From the NCBI GenBank assembly GCA_001970955.1, contig MPUH01000204.1:18786-82785 (forward strand): a DNA stretch of 64,000 bases. Direction: 5' to 3'. The stretch is from Stentor coeruleus (Eukaryota > Ciliophora > Heterotrichea > Heterotrichida > Stentoridae). Positions 47,684 to 58,253 of the stretch are shown here, in pieces (positions within the stretch are counted from its first letter, which is position 1; the number at the start of each line of letters is the position of its first letter). Made by a program: the position numbers and the translations under genes. The notes below the pieces were generated by a model, which was given only the letters and a program-made list of their open reading frames with translations, did not search any database and was not told the DNA's origin.

Positions 47684-48379
47684 GATTTAGGTTTATGGTT
47701 TATGTGATTTGAGATGAAAATATTATAAGGATAGGTACGATTTTGAAATTAAAAAAATAAAGATTGTACAGTGGTGTATAAATATAAAGATTTATGTAAA
47801 TTCACAGAATTTATAATTGTGAAAAGTGACTTGATTTTATTTAGAAGGAATTTAAAAGGATTGTGCTAAGATATGATCAAAGCGATCATAAGCCAATTTT
47901 AGTATATTCAAAAATACAACAAAATCTTCAATTCTAATAATTTAAGATATATGGAAAATAAGCTACTTGAAGATATAAGTACTCAGAAGAAACTCTTTAC
48001 AAAAAATCGAATTAGCTATTTCGAAATATTTTACCAAGACTATCTCAACGTTGTGGCCTAATAATAAAAAACCTCCACAAAAAATTATGGTAGCAAAGTC
48101 TTATAAAGTATACCAATAATAATATCTAAAAAGGTGATTTTTACAGTATCACTGCATCGCTAAGTAGGAACATTTTTTAGAATTTTATCCTGAAAATCTT
48201 ATAATATTTTTTCCATATACAAATCTTTAAATCCAAGCCATTCTAATTAATTAATTCATTTAATTAAATAAACTTCAATCTCTACAAAAACTATCATCAC
48301 TAAAAGTGACAATAAAAATTTTAAACATCTTTCAATTAAAAAAAAATCGAATCTACCTAAAAAAACTAGTATTACTATA
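47684..48379. other. Convergent intergenic region with a possible weak gene relic
   Basis: No intact gene. From 47873 to 48061 a plus-strand frame reads 63 codons with one internal TAG at 47900, including YIQKYNKIFNSNNLRYMENK and KKLFTKNRISYFEIFYQDYL. Another frame after 48070 reads PPQKIMVAKSYKVYQ. This may be a decayed gene or chance; the evidence is weaker than for the relics at 42.8 and 44.3 kb. Confidence 0.35.
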
Positions 48380-50488
48380 TTACTTACGAGGAGATTTTTC
48401 TTCAGAAAAGCTCATACGCCCAACCATTGACGAAGGTGAAGAATCTCTTGAGCTTTTAGAAATTGAAGAAAATCTAGGTGAGGCATCAGGTGAATCCTTC
48501 TTCTCCAATTCCACAGGAGTATAAATAGTTAAAAACTCATCAATACTAGTAAACCCTCCACCAACTCTGACTAACAGTTTCCCAGTCTCAATTTTAATAT
48601 AAATTTTCTTAGTCCCAAACAAATAATTTCCCCCTCCTTGTCTGACAAACTTAATAGGAACAGGTTCTTCTTTTGTAGCTAAATAATCACACAAAGCTAC
48701 ATCTACAGGGTCATCTTTCAAAGCTACATAAACCAAATTTTTCTTTTTAACATCTCCAACACGAGACTTCAAATCATCAATTTCATCAGCTTTTTTATCA
48801 ATAGAGTCTATCATATAATCTAATTTCTCAGCTTGTGAAAACACTTTACTGCTTTCATCAAACAAAATTTTTGATCCAGCTTCTAAATCTCTCATTATAG
48901 TCACTCTAGAATCTGCATGAACTTTCTTCATTTTTTCTAAATCAGCTATAAGTTGATCAAGATCTGCTCGGATACAACAAACTTGCTCTTGGGAAATTTT
49001 TTGGCTTGAAGCTTCTAAGAGTCGTTTTCTTGTCTCAAGAATTTCTTGTTCTTTTTTCTCGACACTGACTTCAGATTGGCTGACTCTTCCGACTGATGCT
49101 CTTTTGTTGGCAATAAGATCTTGTTGCTTTTGATATATGTCTGTGCTTTGTTTCTCGAGATCAGTAGTTAGTTGGTCAAGCTTTTGACTGATTTCATCTC
49201 TTTTAGCGGACTCGGCTTGATAAGCTTGGGTAGCAATTTTAGCTTGGTTTTTGAGGTCTTGAAGGTCAGAAAGTTTGCTTTTTATTTGTTGAATGCTTTT
49301 GCGTAGTTTCTCGTTTGATTCGTTAGTGCTTTTGAGTTCTTTTGAAGCCTCATCGATTTTCAATCTTGCATCATCGCGCTCTTTTCTTATAGTCTCGTTA
49401 TCTTTAACTGCACGACTATGAGCTTCAGTCAAATCACTTTGTGACTTGTCAATCTTTTCCTGCAGTTCACCTTTCTTCTTCTGAGTTTCCTGATTAACTT
49501 TCTCCAACTCTGCCAGTACCCTTTTGCAATCTTCATATTGTATCCTCTGAGCATTAAGAACAATATTCTCTCTTTTCAAATCCCCTAGTTGCGCTTTAAG
49601 TAAATCCAACTCACTTTCTAACTTCCTCGCTTGGTCCTGTTTATCAATAACAAGATCTTTTGTCGCTTTACGGCTTTCCTGTAGTTCCAAAAGTTTTTCA
49701 TGCTTTTTCATCCATACTTCTTTCAAAACCTCCATTTCACTCTGTGATCTTTGTTCTAAATCCCTCCTTAAATCAATCCTCTTATACATTTCTTCACGGA
49801 TTTCAGGTAGTCTATCCGCTATAATTGTCAAATGTTTAGCTTCATCACAAAGTTTCTTAACAATTTGTTTCAAATGTGGTCCTGGCATCGAATGTAGAGC
49901 TTCAATCGATACATCTTCAACATGATTTAGCCCAAGTTCTAATATTTCAGTTTCTTGTTGTCCAGGACTATCTGGTTCTAATGAGATTTTTATAATATTT
50001 CCCATAGAACTTTCTCTGTATTTCCAGATATCATTTAATGGTTCAGCATTAGTTTCTTTGCCTGTAGCTAATTTTTCTAAATAAGGACATTTTACTTCTT
50101 TGAGTCCTTTACTTGAGCGTCTTGTTGGGATTGTGGTTTTAGTCTTTGGCTTATCGAGTTTAGTAAGGTTTGCTATGATCTTGATTTTCAAATTTTCATA
50201 GTCTTCGCTTTTAAGTTTAAACCATCTATCAACTTTACCTGATAAAGTGTCTCCAAATAAGGTACCCATTGAAACTTTTGTCTGACCTGCAGTTTTATCA
50301 TTTACGTATAAGGATATTATCATGCTTGTGTTGGCTACCACTTCAGCTAGAGAGAGGCTCACTTGACCTTTACCTAGGATAGTTTCTTTGTAATCAGCGA
50401 TTTCGACTATACAGATTGATGCTCCTCCAGCGATTCCAGAAATTTCTTTGAGTTCAAAACGCAGTTCAAATAATTTTCTTTCTTCCAT
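48380..50488 (-). CDS. C2-like, coiled-coil protein with C-terminal GAR (Gas2-related) domain
   Basis: A 702-residue protein. Residues 1-115 are a beta-rich C2-like domain (KLFELRFELKEIS, ASICIVEIADYKE, DRWFKLKS) matching the start of the gene at 428-2326. Residues about 195-580 are coiled coil (KLESELDLLKAQLGDLKREN and similar). Residues about 590-653 are a GAR domain: VPIKFVRQGGGNYLFG, KKIYIKIETG, then LLVRVGGGFTSIDEFL, with the diagnostic VRVGGG. GAR domains of GAS2 and spectraplakins bind and stabilise microtubules (family knowledge). The Ser/Pro/Arg tail suggests phosphorylation. The plan fits a membrane-to-microtubule linker of the ciliate cortex (inference). No intron. Confidence 0.88.
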   Translation of the reverse strand: MEERKLFELRFELKEISGIAGGASICIVEIADYKETILGKGQVSLSLAEVVANTSMIISLYVNDKTAGQTKVSMGTLFGDTLSGKVDRWFKLKSEDYENLKIKIIANLTKLDKPKTKTTIPTRRSSKGLKEVKCPYLEKLATGKETNAEPLNDIWKYRESSMGNIIKISLEPDSPGQQETEILELGLNHVEDVSIEALHSMPGPHLKQIVKKLCDEAKHLTIIADRLPEIREEMYKRIDLRRDLEQRSQSEMEVLKEVWMKKHEKLLELQESRKATKDLVIDKQDQARKLESELDLLKAQLGDLKRENIVLNAQRIQYEDCKRVLAELEKVNQETQKKKGELQEKIDKSQSDLTEAHSRAVKDNETIRKERDDARLKIDEASKELKSTNESNEKLRKSIQQIKSKLSDLQDLKNQAKIATQAYQAESAKRDEISQKLDQLTTDLEKQSTDIYQKQQDLIANKRASVGRVSQSEVSVEKKEQEILETRKRLLEASSQKISQEQVCCIRADLDQLIADLEKMKKVHADSRVTIMRDLEAGSKILFDESSKVFSQAEKLDYMIDSIDKKADEIDDLKSRVGDVKKKNLVYVALKDDPVDVALCDYLATKEEPVPIKFVRQGGGNYLFGTKKIYIKIETGKLLVRVGGGFTSIDEFLTIYTPVELEKKDSPDASPRFSSISKSSRDSSPSSMVGRMSFSEEKSPRK

Positions 50489-51232
50489 TTAATTTTTACT
50501 ATCTAACGGACCGGGCTATGAAGAATTGTTTTGGACATAAAATTGACCTTGGAGATGATTTCTAAGAGGATTACTTTTGTTTAGAGAGATTGTAAAGAGA
50601 TTAAGTTAGTGGAGAGTTTTTGTTATGAGGAAAAAATGCGATCTTGATTTTTGAATTTTGTTATGTTTATTATAGGGAAATTTGATAAAATATTTGTGGA
50701 TTTTAAAGAGAGTATGATATATTGATGATAGAATTAATGGGAGTTTATTTTTTATAAGGTTGAGGATGGATAGATGAAGAAAAAAAATAAAAATACTAGA
50801 AAGGACGTTTATTGAAAATATTTTATGAAATGAAAAATTTAATTATATAATAATTGATGATAAGTTGTGTTTAATAAGATAGTGTTTGTTTTGTATGATT
50901 CAGCCATGTAATATGGATGCTAATAAAAATTACTGATTAAAAGCTAATCATAGTGAAATTCATAATACTATAAAAATTAGAAAAAAATCTATGTTTGAGT
51001 CTATATCTTTACAATAACCCTTATAATATTTAAAAAGAGAAATAATAACTGCAAAAATTGCAAAAACCAAGAAATCATGAAATCTTAGGCTAATTTTTAT
51101 GTGAATAACTGTAGTTATAATAAAAATGAAAATAACCTCCATAACACTGAGATTATTAAAAGAAATTAATTTATTTACATCTAATTGAATAGAGTAATTT
51201 GTAGTATTTTACAGTAAATGCTTCAATACTGA
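50489..51232. other. Intergenic region, G-rich 5' flank of a minus-strand gene
   Basis: No gene is seen. The plus strand is G-rich and C-poor for the first 350 bases, meaning C-rich on the coding strand of the GAR gene. This fits the flank rule. Confidence 0.5.
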
Positions 51233-51757
51233 TTAATTTAGCTTCGGAAATTTATATTTAGTTGATTGAAAACACCAGGGATCTTTTTGTATAAATGAAC
51301 TTTTAAAAGCATCTCTATGAACTAAAGTTGTGCGTTTATGCTGAGTAACTAAAGGATCTAACGAGTTAGGATACTTGTTAATCGAAGCAGCTCTTATTTT
51401 CATTCTTTCTAAGCTTGGCACTGCCCTATCTAAACATTTTTCCAAGTATTCCAAATTAAACAGCCCAGAATAAGGCACTATTTCCTCATTAGCACAATCA
51501 ACTTTCTTCTTTTTTTCAAATTCAATAGACTTTGAGACCTGTCTATTTCTTCTTATAACCATTGTTTTCCTTGAACTTTCTTTATCCTCAGTTGCTTTAA
51601 CACTTTCTTGTTCTGATGCATAAACATGCTTAATTTTCTGGTATTTATAAAATATTGGCACCCTTTCAGTGTATCTTTTCTGTATTGGTGGATTAATAAT
51701 CATTTCTTTGAACTTGGGAACTGTGATAGTTGGTAGTCTATTAAACTCTTTTTCCAT
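51233..51757 (-). CDS. Orphan basic protein
   Basis: A 174-residue Lys/Arg-rich frame (TERVPIFYKYQKIKHVYA, RKTMVIRRNRQVSKSIEFEKKKK) with a more structured part near the C-terminus (SGLFNLEYLEKCLDRAVPSLERMKIR). No known domain, signal peptide or membrane segment is seen. It begins MEKEFNRLPTITVPKF after an ATG preceded by stops. Probably a real gene by length and composition, in a cluster of small orphans between 51 and 55 kb. The function is unknown. Confidence 0.65.
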   Translation of the reverse strand: MEKEFNRLPTITVPKFKEMIINPPIQKRYTERVPIFYKYQKIKHVYASEQESVKATEDKESSRKTMVIRRNRQVSKSIEFEKKKKVDCANEEIVPYSGLFNLEYLEKCLDRAVPSLERMKIRAASINKYPNSLDPLVTQHKRTTLVHRDAFKSSFIQKDPWCFQSTKYKFPKLN

Positions 51758-52094
51758 AAATTAATATACTATAATTAGAAAACAAATAAAAAAAATATTT
51801 TAAGGGTAATGTTTTAATTCAAAACCTTTAATAAAAATTTTAAGTAGATTAAATTAAATCGACTTAACTAATCCTACCATGCTCCTCCCTAGCCTCTGCA
51901 TCAAATCTATTTCTTAATTGCATGTATAACGCTTTAACTTTTTGTCTATATTATCTTTGAATTTTTTTTCAAGTGTTTATGTTTAAATATTATTAGTGGT
52001 ACCAAAATCGAACTTTTAATGGTTTTTTCAGCAAGGTGATTAATATCCAAATGTATTTTCAGGTCAGTACTTGAAGAGTTTTCCATATTAATTA
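51758..52094. other. Intergenic region, nothing recognised
   Basis: The spacer lies between two minus-strand orphans. It has a short C-rich part near 51870-51900. No exon was recognised. Confidence 0.4.
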
Positions 52095-52688
52095 TTAAGA
52101 AAGCTTTGCAGTTAAATAACTTTGCATAAGTGTGCATTTTTCTTTGAGCTCACCTAAGTTGCACCCAGAAGCATATGAAAATTGCTTTTTTGCAGGGGAC
52201 AAAGACCTATAAAGCTTTATAGGAGGCTCAGCTGGAGGATCCTGTGGTGGTTTTTTAATGACTTTTTCTAGGTTAGGTGAAAATGTGCAGTTTTTTTCGT
52301 ATTCTTCATCAACTTGTTGGGCTCTTTTTTTCCTGTTGGAGTTTTTTTTCTTCAAATGTTTCTGCCCTCTAGAATACATATCAATGTTCTGAAGATCTGA
52401 TGATTCAACTACTACTAAACAAGAAGTTGAAAGGTTTTTCGACATTTTACTTATGGCAAATGAGTTTAAAGATTTTATAGTTGCGTAGTTTATAAGAGGC
52501 TTTTTGGCTTTGATGTTGGATTTCGAGTTTATTTGGGATTTAATTTTACTAATATAAGGAGTGGTTTTAAGTGTTGAGTCTGACTTGGAGTTAACTAAAG
52601 CTTTGGATACTGTTGAGATTTTAGGCACTTGCTGCACTTCTTTCATTTTTTCAAAGTTTGCTTTCATTTTGAGATTTTCCATCTTCAT
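52095..52688 (-). CDS. Orphan Lys/Ser-rich protein, start uncertain
   Basis: The minus-strand frame is open from 52832 to 52095, but its first ATG codes Met 49 of that frame, at 52688, giving about 197 residues. The open part upstream (IPHFTVSLDSLKGNIDG) looks like protein, so an upstream exon with its ATG may be missing. I tested GT...AG candidates of 15 bases near 52840-52875 and none gives a continuous start. The product is basic, Ser-rich and Pro-rich (KKPPQDPPAEPPIKLYRSLSPAKK), with a basic cluster LKKKNSNRKKRAQQ. No domain is recognised. It is divergent from the gene at 52886. Confidence 0.55.
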   Translation of the reverse strand: MKMENLKMKANFEKMKEVQQVPKISTVSKALVNSKSDSTLKTTPYISKIKSQINSKSNIKAKKPLINYATIKSLNSFAISKMSKNLSTSCLVVVESSDLQNIDMYSRGQKHLKKKNSNRKKRAQQVDEEYEKNCTFSPNLEKVIKKPPQDPPAEPPIKLYRSLSPAKKQFSYASGCNLGELKEKCTLMQSYLTAKLS

Positions 52689-52885
52689 TTTCCTAACGTT
52701 TGCTTTTACAGGTAAGCTTGAAGTACTTGCACTGCCATCAATATTGCCTTTTAAAGAGTCTAGGCTTACAGTGAAATGAGGAATGCTCAGCAATGAAGTT
52801 GCAACCAAGATATTGTGCCGTGCCACTAGCAATTATCCAAATCCTTATTTCTTCTTACTAAAAAAAAATTACCACATTTTATTAT

Positions 52886-53332
52886 ATGAAAGATTCCAAG
52901 ACTTATTTAGGAAATGACCATCTGTCAAAAACCTCAAGAAAAGATAGCTCTAAAGGTATCCTTTATCGTATTATATCAACTGAAATACGGTCTATAAGTA
53001 ACATAAGCCAAAGAAATACATCTATAATCAACAAAATCGAAAAACCCTCTCAAGTATGTATTCGCCACTCAAGTAAAATGAAAGAAGAGCAGCTTCCTCG
53101 CATTGAACCTCCTTATTTATTTATACGTAATGGCCTCCCATTTCTTTATACCCCAAGCGAAAGAGCCTTAAAACGTTCTAATGCAATTTCTCCATTTGGA
53201 TCATCAATGAAAGGGTTTAAAATTAAGGGCCGTAATGATTTTGGGAACATGTTTGCAGTTCGTTCTGATGAAAAATTAGAAAAACCCAAGATGCATACGA
53301 ATTATTTGAATATGAGATATAAATTGAAATAG
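52886..53332 (+). CDS. Orphan basic protein
   Basis: A 148-residue frame, basic and Ser-rich (KTYLGNDHLSKTSRKDSSKG), with a middle hydrophobic-aromatic stretch (IEPPYLFIRNGLPFLYTPSE) that may be a short folded or binding segment. No recognised domain. The start ATG lies close to the open frame of the divergent minus-strand orphan, so the two share a minimal promoter. The 3' flank is G-rich, like other plus-strand genes. The function is unknown. Confidence 0.6.
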   Translation: MKDSKTYLGNDHLSKTSRKDSSKGILYRIISTEIRSISNISQRNTSIINKIEKPSQVCIRHSSKMKEEQLPRIEPPYLFIRNGLPFLYTPSERALKRSNAISPFGSSMKGFKIKGRNDFGNMFAVRSDEKLEKPKMHTNYLNMRYKLK

Positions 53333-54564
53333 AATGTGATTATTAACTTGTTTGATTATTGATTTAGTTTATAAATATGTCTGAAATATTAGTTTTTGTT
53401 ATGTTTGGTTTTAGGTATACTTTTATGTATGAATAGGAAGATAAAAGGTTTAAAAGGGTTAATATAATAAAAACATAAGTGATTTAAAATTATAAGTAAA
53501 TATTTTTTTATCTTAATTTTATGTAGATATATAAACTAAATACTTTTTATTAGTATCTGATTTTAATGTTTATTAGTAAATGCTAATAGTAAATTGGGTT
53601 GGTTTTTTTAAAAAAAATATTTAAATATATTATTAGTTAAGGAATAATTATCATTAATACAAGAACAAGTATCTTATGGTATATTATAGATTAGTAGTGT
53701 TATGATAATATAATCTTTATTAAGATAGATACTTTTTGTATCCTCGGATGTGGTTTTCTATAGCAAAAACATCAAATTGTCATGTATTCTATAAAATAAA
53801 AATCAATAGCATAAGCAAGACTTAAAAATCATATTGTTTTCGAACCAACATCCTAAACATAATTTCTTTTGTATTTTTTATAAACATTAAAAAACCATAA
53901 TTTTTACCTTTAAATTTTATTCAAAATTTCAACACTATTCAAAAATAATTCGTTGCAACTTTAAAACCATTAACCCAATAGTATTATGCCATAACTAAAA
54001 AATGTAAAATCTTGTAATGCAAATCGACAAAGCTTAAGAAGGTAATTTAGAGATTTAAACCAATAAGTTAATAACTATCAACATCTTTTGAATTCCCTAA
54101 ATCTATCAATTTTCAGCAAAAATCCATAATTTTTAGTTAATCAAAATATTATTGTCACTATTTAATAACTTCTATAAACTTTCAAAATCTATTCACTTAA
54201 AAAACTATCAAATACTTAATCTATTCTCATCACAAAGCCCAACTAGAAACCTTTTTAGCAAAAAATCCTATCCAACTTCCCTATATATTTCCTCTTACAT
54301 CCTTAATATTTTCTATTAAAATCAAATATCCCAATTCCAAATAAAAAACCCCAAATTACTGCCCTAATACTTCCAATCTCAATCTAATTTCCTTCCAATC
54401 ATTATTCATAAACCTAATAAACATGTCTTCTAGAATTTATAATTTTACCAAAAAACTTATCCTATCTCATTATCATCTAAAAATCCAATTATCTATCCCA
54501 TATTACAAACTATCCCATTTAAAGTATTTTTACGTCCATAAATGTTCATTATATTTATAAAAGT
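53333..54564. other. Intergenic region, 1.2 kb, skew switch, no gene recognised
   Basis: It is G-leaning to about 53700, then strongly C-rich and G-poor from about 53830 to 54540 ahead of the plus-strand gene at 54565. No exon or RNA gene was seen. Confidence 0.5.
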
Positions 54565-54999
54565 ATGAAAAAAGGTCTTAGCACTATAGCTTCAAATAGT
54601 CATCTTATAGAAGTTCCAAGTATCAAAGCAAATCTACACACATTTTCTCATATAAGAAACCCAGTTAGGAAAACTACAAGCATTTCTTCAACAAGGCCGG
54701 CTAGTCTTTATTTAGACGATGGATTCTTAGATACACCTGTTGCTTACAAACATGAAAGTGAAGTAAAAAGCTGCAAACAAAGTCTTATACTTGAAGAATT
54801 GACATCACTTGAAACTCAAATCAAAGAACTAAACTCACAAATTGCCCATAACATAGAAATACTTAAAAAAAAGGAAGAAAGAGGTAAAGAGCTTAAAGGT
54901 ATTATAAAGAAAATTAAGCATAAGGCATTGCCAATTGATTTATCTTTCGAAGATAAATCGAAAAATTGGTCATGCACAAATTCTTGCAGTTTATTTTAG
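54565..54999 (+). CDS. Small coiled-coil protein with a C-terminal CaaX-like box
   Basis: A 144-residue protein. Residues 1-65 are Ser/Arg-rich and disordered. Residues about 70-118 are a single coiled coil (LILEELTSLETQIKELNSQI, then NIEILKKKEERGKEL). It ends CTNSCSLF; the last four residues, CSLF, fit a CaaX box with a terminal Phe, which geranylgeranyltransferase can accept (family knowledge), and Cys five positions from the end+3 could be palmitoylated. A prenylated coiled-coil membrane adaptor is therefore plausible (inference). No family is recognised. Confidence 0.6.
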   Translation: MKKGLSTIASNSHLIEVPSIKANLHTFSHIRNPVRKTTSISSTRPASLYLDDGFLDTPVAYKHESEVKSCKQSLILEELTSLETQIKELNSQIAHNIEILKKKEERGKELKGIIKKIKHKALPIDLSFEDKSKNWSCTNSCSLF

Positions 55000-56399
55000 T
55001 CGAATAAAATAATTTAATCCTGTCCATAATCTTTAATATCTGATATTACTAAAAGGTATATAAAAAATTAGCTTTTTTAGTTTAACATAATAAATATATT
55101 TTTATAGAACTTTGGAGGTTATGCTAAAGGAATTTTTACTTATTTTATGTAAGGGTTTATAGATTAAGATACAGATTATATATAATTTCATGTGATTTTT
55201 TTTCTATCTTTAAGATTGTGTATTGTTTATGTAAAAAATTATGACTAAGAATTTAAGGTTATTTTTCTATTTTTCTTAGTTTTATTTTTTAGTTTCACTG
55301 TGTAATAATCATTTCCTTACTTGTAGCATTTTATTCAAAAAACTTATCATGTATACCTGAAAAAGTTTTTGATGACCTCATTAGGAATACGCCATTATTT
55401 GAAGTAATTAAGAATGTATTAAATTTCACTATGATATTTATAGGTTTTTAAGTTTTCTATTTTAGTCATCAAAATTATGATAGCATGATAAAGTGTTGTT
55501 GTTCAATTTGATATGAAAAGTTTAACTTTTGATTTTTCTTATAAGAGAAATTTGTGGATTTTTTAAAAAACCTAAACAACGAGAATTATAATATTTTTTT
55601 AAAGCTTTTGGAGGGTGTTGTGTTGATTATAATAAGATTTTTATGAGAGAATAAGAGATATAAGTAAAATATATAGAAAAATATCATATCAGGGTTAATT
55701 TTAATATGGGAAGCATAGGCTCTGATAAAAAAATTGGGAAGATTTATTTGATAGATAACTCTTATAGAAGTTTATTAATAAAATATAATTTATTATGGAG
55801 AGTTTTATTATGAGATGCTTTATCAGAAGAAAACCTTTAATAATAAAATATTTTATATCATGACCATCGTAATTATTCAATTTATAAACTCAAACAAAAA
55901 CTAAGAATCCTAATGCTTTTTTGTAGAAAATGTTTCTATATTAAATCTTAGATATATCATTATATTAACATTCTTTAAAGTACTTATAAATACAAATCAA
56001 GCTGAATTCCTGGTTTATAAAATACAACTATTTACATGACTTATATCTTTATGCATTACAACATAATAAAAGCTTTAGTTTTTATATAATTAAACTTATA
56101 ATAAACATTATCTTTAGCATAACCCAATTGTAAAAAAAATATTTTTTTTCCAAAGTTCCAACTTAGTTTTTCATACAAAACAATCATTCCTAAACTATTT
56201 TTACTTATAAAAAATATACCTAATACAAATTGATAAGCCAAAGTGAGTATTAGTAAAAGTTTTTTTCTAATTTTTAAAGCATTTTATTCAATATTTTATC
56301 TATAGAAAATGAAAAAGGACTAACTTTGCGAATTAGGAAAGGAAGTCCCGGCCATTTATCAGCTTCTCAAAGTTAATATAATTGATTTTAATTTGAACT
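55000..56399. other. Intergenic region, 1.4 kb, no gene recognised
   Basis: It is G/T-rich after the 54565 gene to about 55800. A 61-codon minus-strand frame at 56056-56241 lacks an ATG at its start and is not supported. No repeats or RNA genes were seen. Confidence 0.45.
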
Positions 56400-58253
56400 A
56401 TGAGCTATACAGAAGCATCATCTGACTTTCAAGAGTCCTTATTCATTCTTCAGCCAATATCTTTACAAGGTTCACTTTCCGAACTCTGGAATCGTAGTCC
56501 TAAAGGAAAACCAGTATTATTAAGAATGCAATCCATGCTACCTCAGTTTAAAATTACATCTGAGGTTTTAAAACAGCTTTGGACCATTAGTAACTCTGAA
56601 AACCTCAAAATTTCTGGAGTTTGCACTGCTTATAAATACTCCCCTGAACATTTCCTCAGCCTTAAAGTTACTGAAGTTCACTGTATAACTCGTGGACAAA
56701 TCATCCCACCAGCAGATTATCTTCTTTATTTATCTCCTCAAACACCTTCAACATGTCCTGAAAAGCTAAAATCTGAAGAAAAACATTTTGAAAAAATGAT
56801 GAAAAGTATTGAACGACATATATCACGTGAACAGTTTTTAGAACCTTTAGATATATGTAGGACACTTCTTATCTTTGCAGCTGATAAAATATCTCAGAAA
56901 CTTCAGATTAAATGTGAAATATTATACCCATCGGTTTCTTTTCAATTCACACCGATTTCTCAGATTAAACTTGTGTCAACACCTTTAAGTGTAAAGCTTA
57001 TTCAAAACAAAACAATACAAAATAAAAGGGAAAAGTTTCAAGAAGGATATCTTACAATGGACCAAACAGGCCGTGTATTACCTATGCTTCCTTCAGACCC
57101 TTTAGCTTATAAATATCCAATTGTAGGTATCTGGGTGAGCAACATCCCAGAATCTCAAAACCATAAAGCATATCCAATAATGCATCCATTAGTCTGGGCA
57201 AACTGTATCCAATTCATAGAAAACACAAATATCAAAGATAAAATCTCTCCATCCCTAGAAAACAACTCTTTTTTATTCCTACATTTCGCTAGTAAACCTA
57301 AATTCTATGAAGTTTGCACACTAGACAACCCAAGTTGGAAAACTTCGAAATTCTGTTGCGACATCCAAAAAGAAAACGGAACCTTTAACCCTTGTTATGC
57401 AACTTTTATAAGAGAAGATCAATCAAATAGTTCATTAGAAATTTCTGTAAATCTCCCAAAAGCTATAAATACATCTTTTACCCCAAGTGGAAGTTTTCAA
57501 GTTAGTATTCCTCCATCTTATTCAAAACCTCCAAGACAAAGTATAAGCCCATTAGGAGCACAATCTAACAGATCTTCTGATAGTTTTAAAGTTATGTTTT
57601 CTCCAAATGCTGAGAGGATTATATCTGAACAAAACAAAAAACTTGCTGAATTACAGCAGCAAATATTAGAATTACAAGCACATTTGTTTAATAATGGGAC
57701 TCCTAAATATAAAAAACATAATTCAGTTGGTGGGTTTCAAGGAACTTTTACACCTAATAGATTTAATATGACTAGTCAAGGGGAAAAACAGTTTTTTAAT
57801 GCAGAAACTAGCTGCAAAGAACTTTTTCAAGAAAATCCGAGGCTGAAAAAGTCAATTTCGACCATATCTGATATCGCTGTTCTACCAAAACCAAGAATCC
57901 CTGAGGCAAAAGGAGATAAAACACCTAAAGAGAGGTTTAAAGAAACCCCGACACGTAAAAATCATGGAAATACATCTTCAGAGTTGATAAATTTGATAAG
58001 CATAAACAATACACCAACTGTAAAATCAAATATTGAGATTCCTGAAAATAAAATTGTTTATAATCCACTTAAGTATAATAATACCTCACCTGAACCTTCA
58101 CCACAGCCTTATCAAACCAAGACAAAAATTGTACAAAATCCTAGTGAAAATACTATTTATGTACCAAAAATACAATATGACTCTGGGAGTGATAGTAGTT
58201 GTGATGATGAACAAGTTAAAGCTGTGGAAAGGAAATATTTATATCAAAGCTAG
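56400..58253 (+). CDS. STIL: STIL / Ana2 / SAS-5-like centriole (basal body) assembly protein
   Basis: A 617-residue protein whose N-terminal 340 residues match the conserved region of STIL: VLPMLPSDPLAYKYPIVGIW, HPLVWANCIQFIE, FLFLHFASKPKFYEVC. A short coiled coil at about 401-428 (NAERIISEQNKKLAELQQQI) corresponds to the STIL coiled coil 'TEQDRQLR.LQ' that oligomerises and binds PLK4. The C-terminal third is Ser/Pro/Thr-rich. In animals STIL/Ana2/SAS-5 recruits SAS-6 to start the cartwheel (family knowledge), so here it should act in basal-body duplication. I could not place a STAN motif with confidence. No intron; ordinary ATG start. Confidence 0.85.
   Translation: MSYTEASSDFQESLFILQPISLQGSLSELWNRSPKGKPVLLRMQSMLPQFKITSEVLKQLWTISNSENLKISGVCTAYKYSPEHFLSLKVTEVHCITRGQIIPPADYLLYLSPQTPSTCPEKLKSEEKHFEKMMKSIERHISREQFLEPLDICRTLLIFAADKISQKLQIKCEILYPSVSFQFTPISQIKLVSTPLSVKLIQNKTIQNKREKFQEGYLTMDQTGRVLPMLPSDPLAYKYPIVGIWVSNIPESQNHKAYPIMHPLVWANCIQFIENTNIKDKISPSLENNSFLFLHFASKPKFYEVCTLDNPSWKTSKFCCDIQKENGTFNPCYATFIREDQSNSSLEISVNLPKAINTSFTPSGSFQVSIPPSYSKPPRQSISPLGAQSNRSSDSFKVMFSPNAERIISEQNKKLAELQQQILELQAHLFNNGTPKYKKHNSVGGFQGTFTPNRFNMTSQGEKQFFNAETSCKELFQENPRLKKSISTISDIAVLPKPRIPEAKGDKTPKERFKETPTRKNHGNTSSELINLISINNTPTVKSNIEIPENKIVYNPLKYNNTSPEPSPQPYQTKTKIVQNPSENTIYVPKIQYDSGSDSSCDDEQVKAVERKYLYQS

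Noticed and set aside
56056-56241. 61-codon minus-strand hydrophobic frame
   Set aside because: No ATG at its start, short, and of a composition that AT-rich spacer DNA gives easily.
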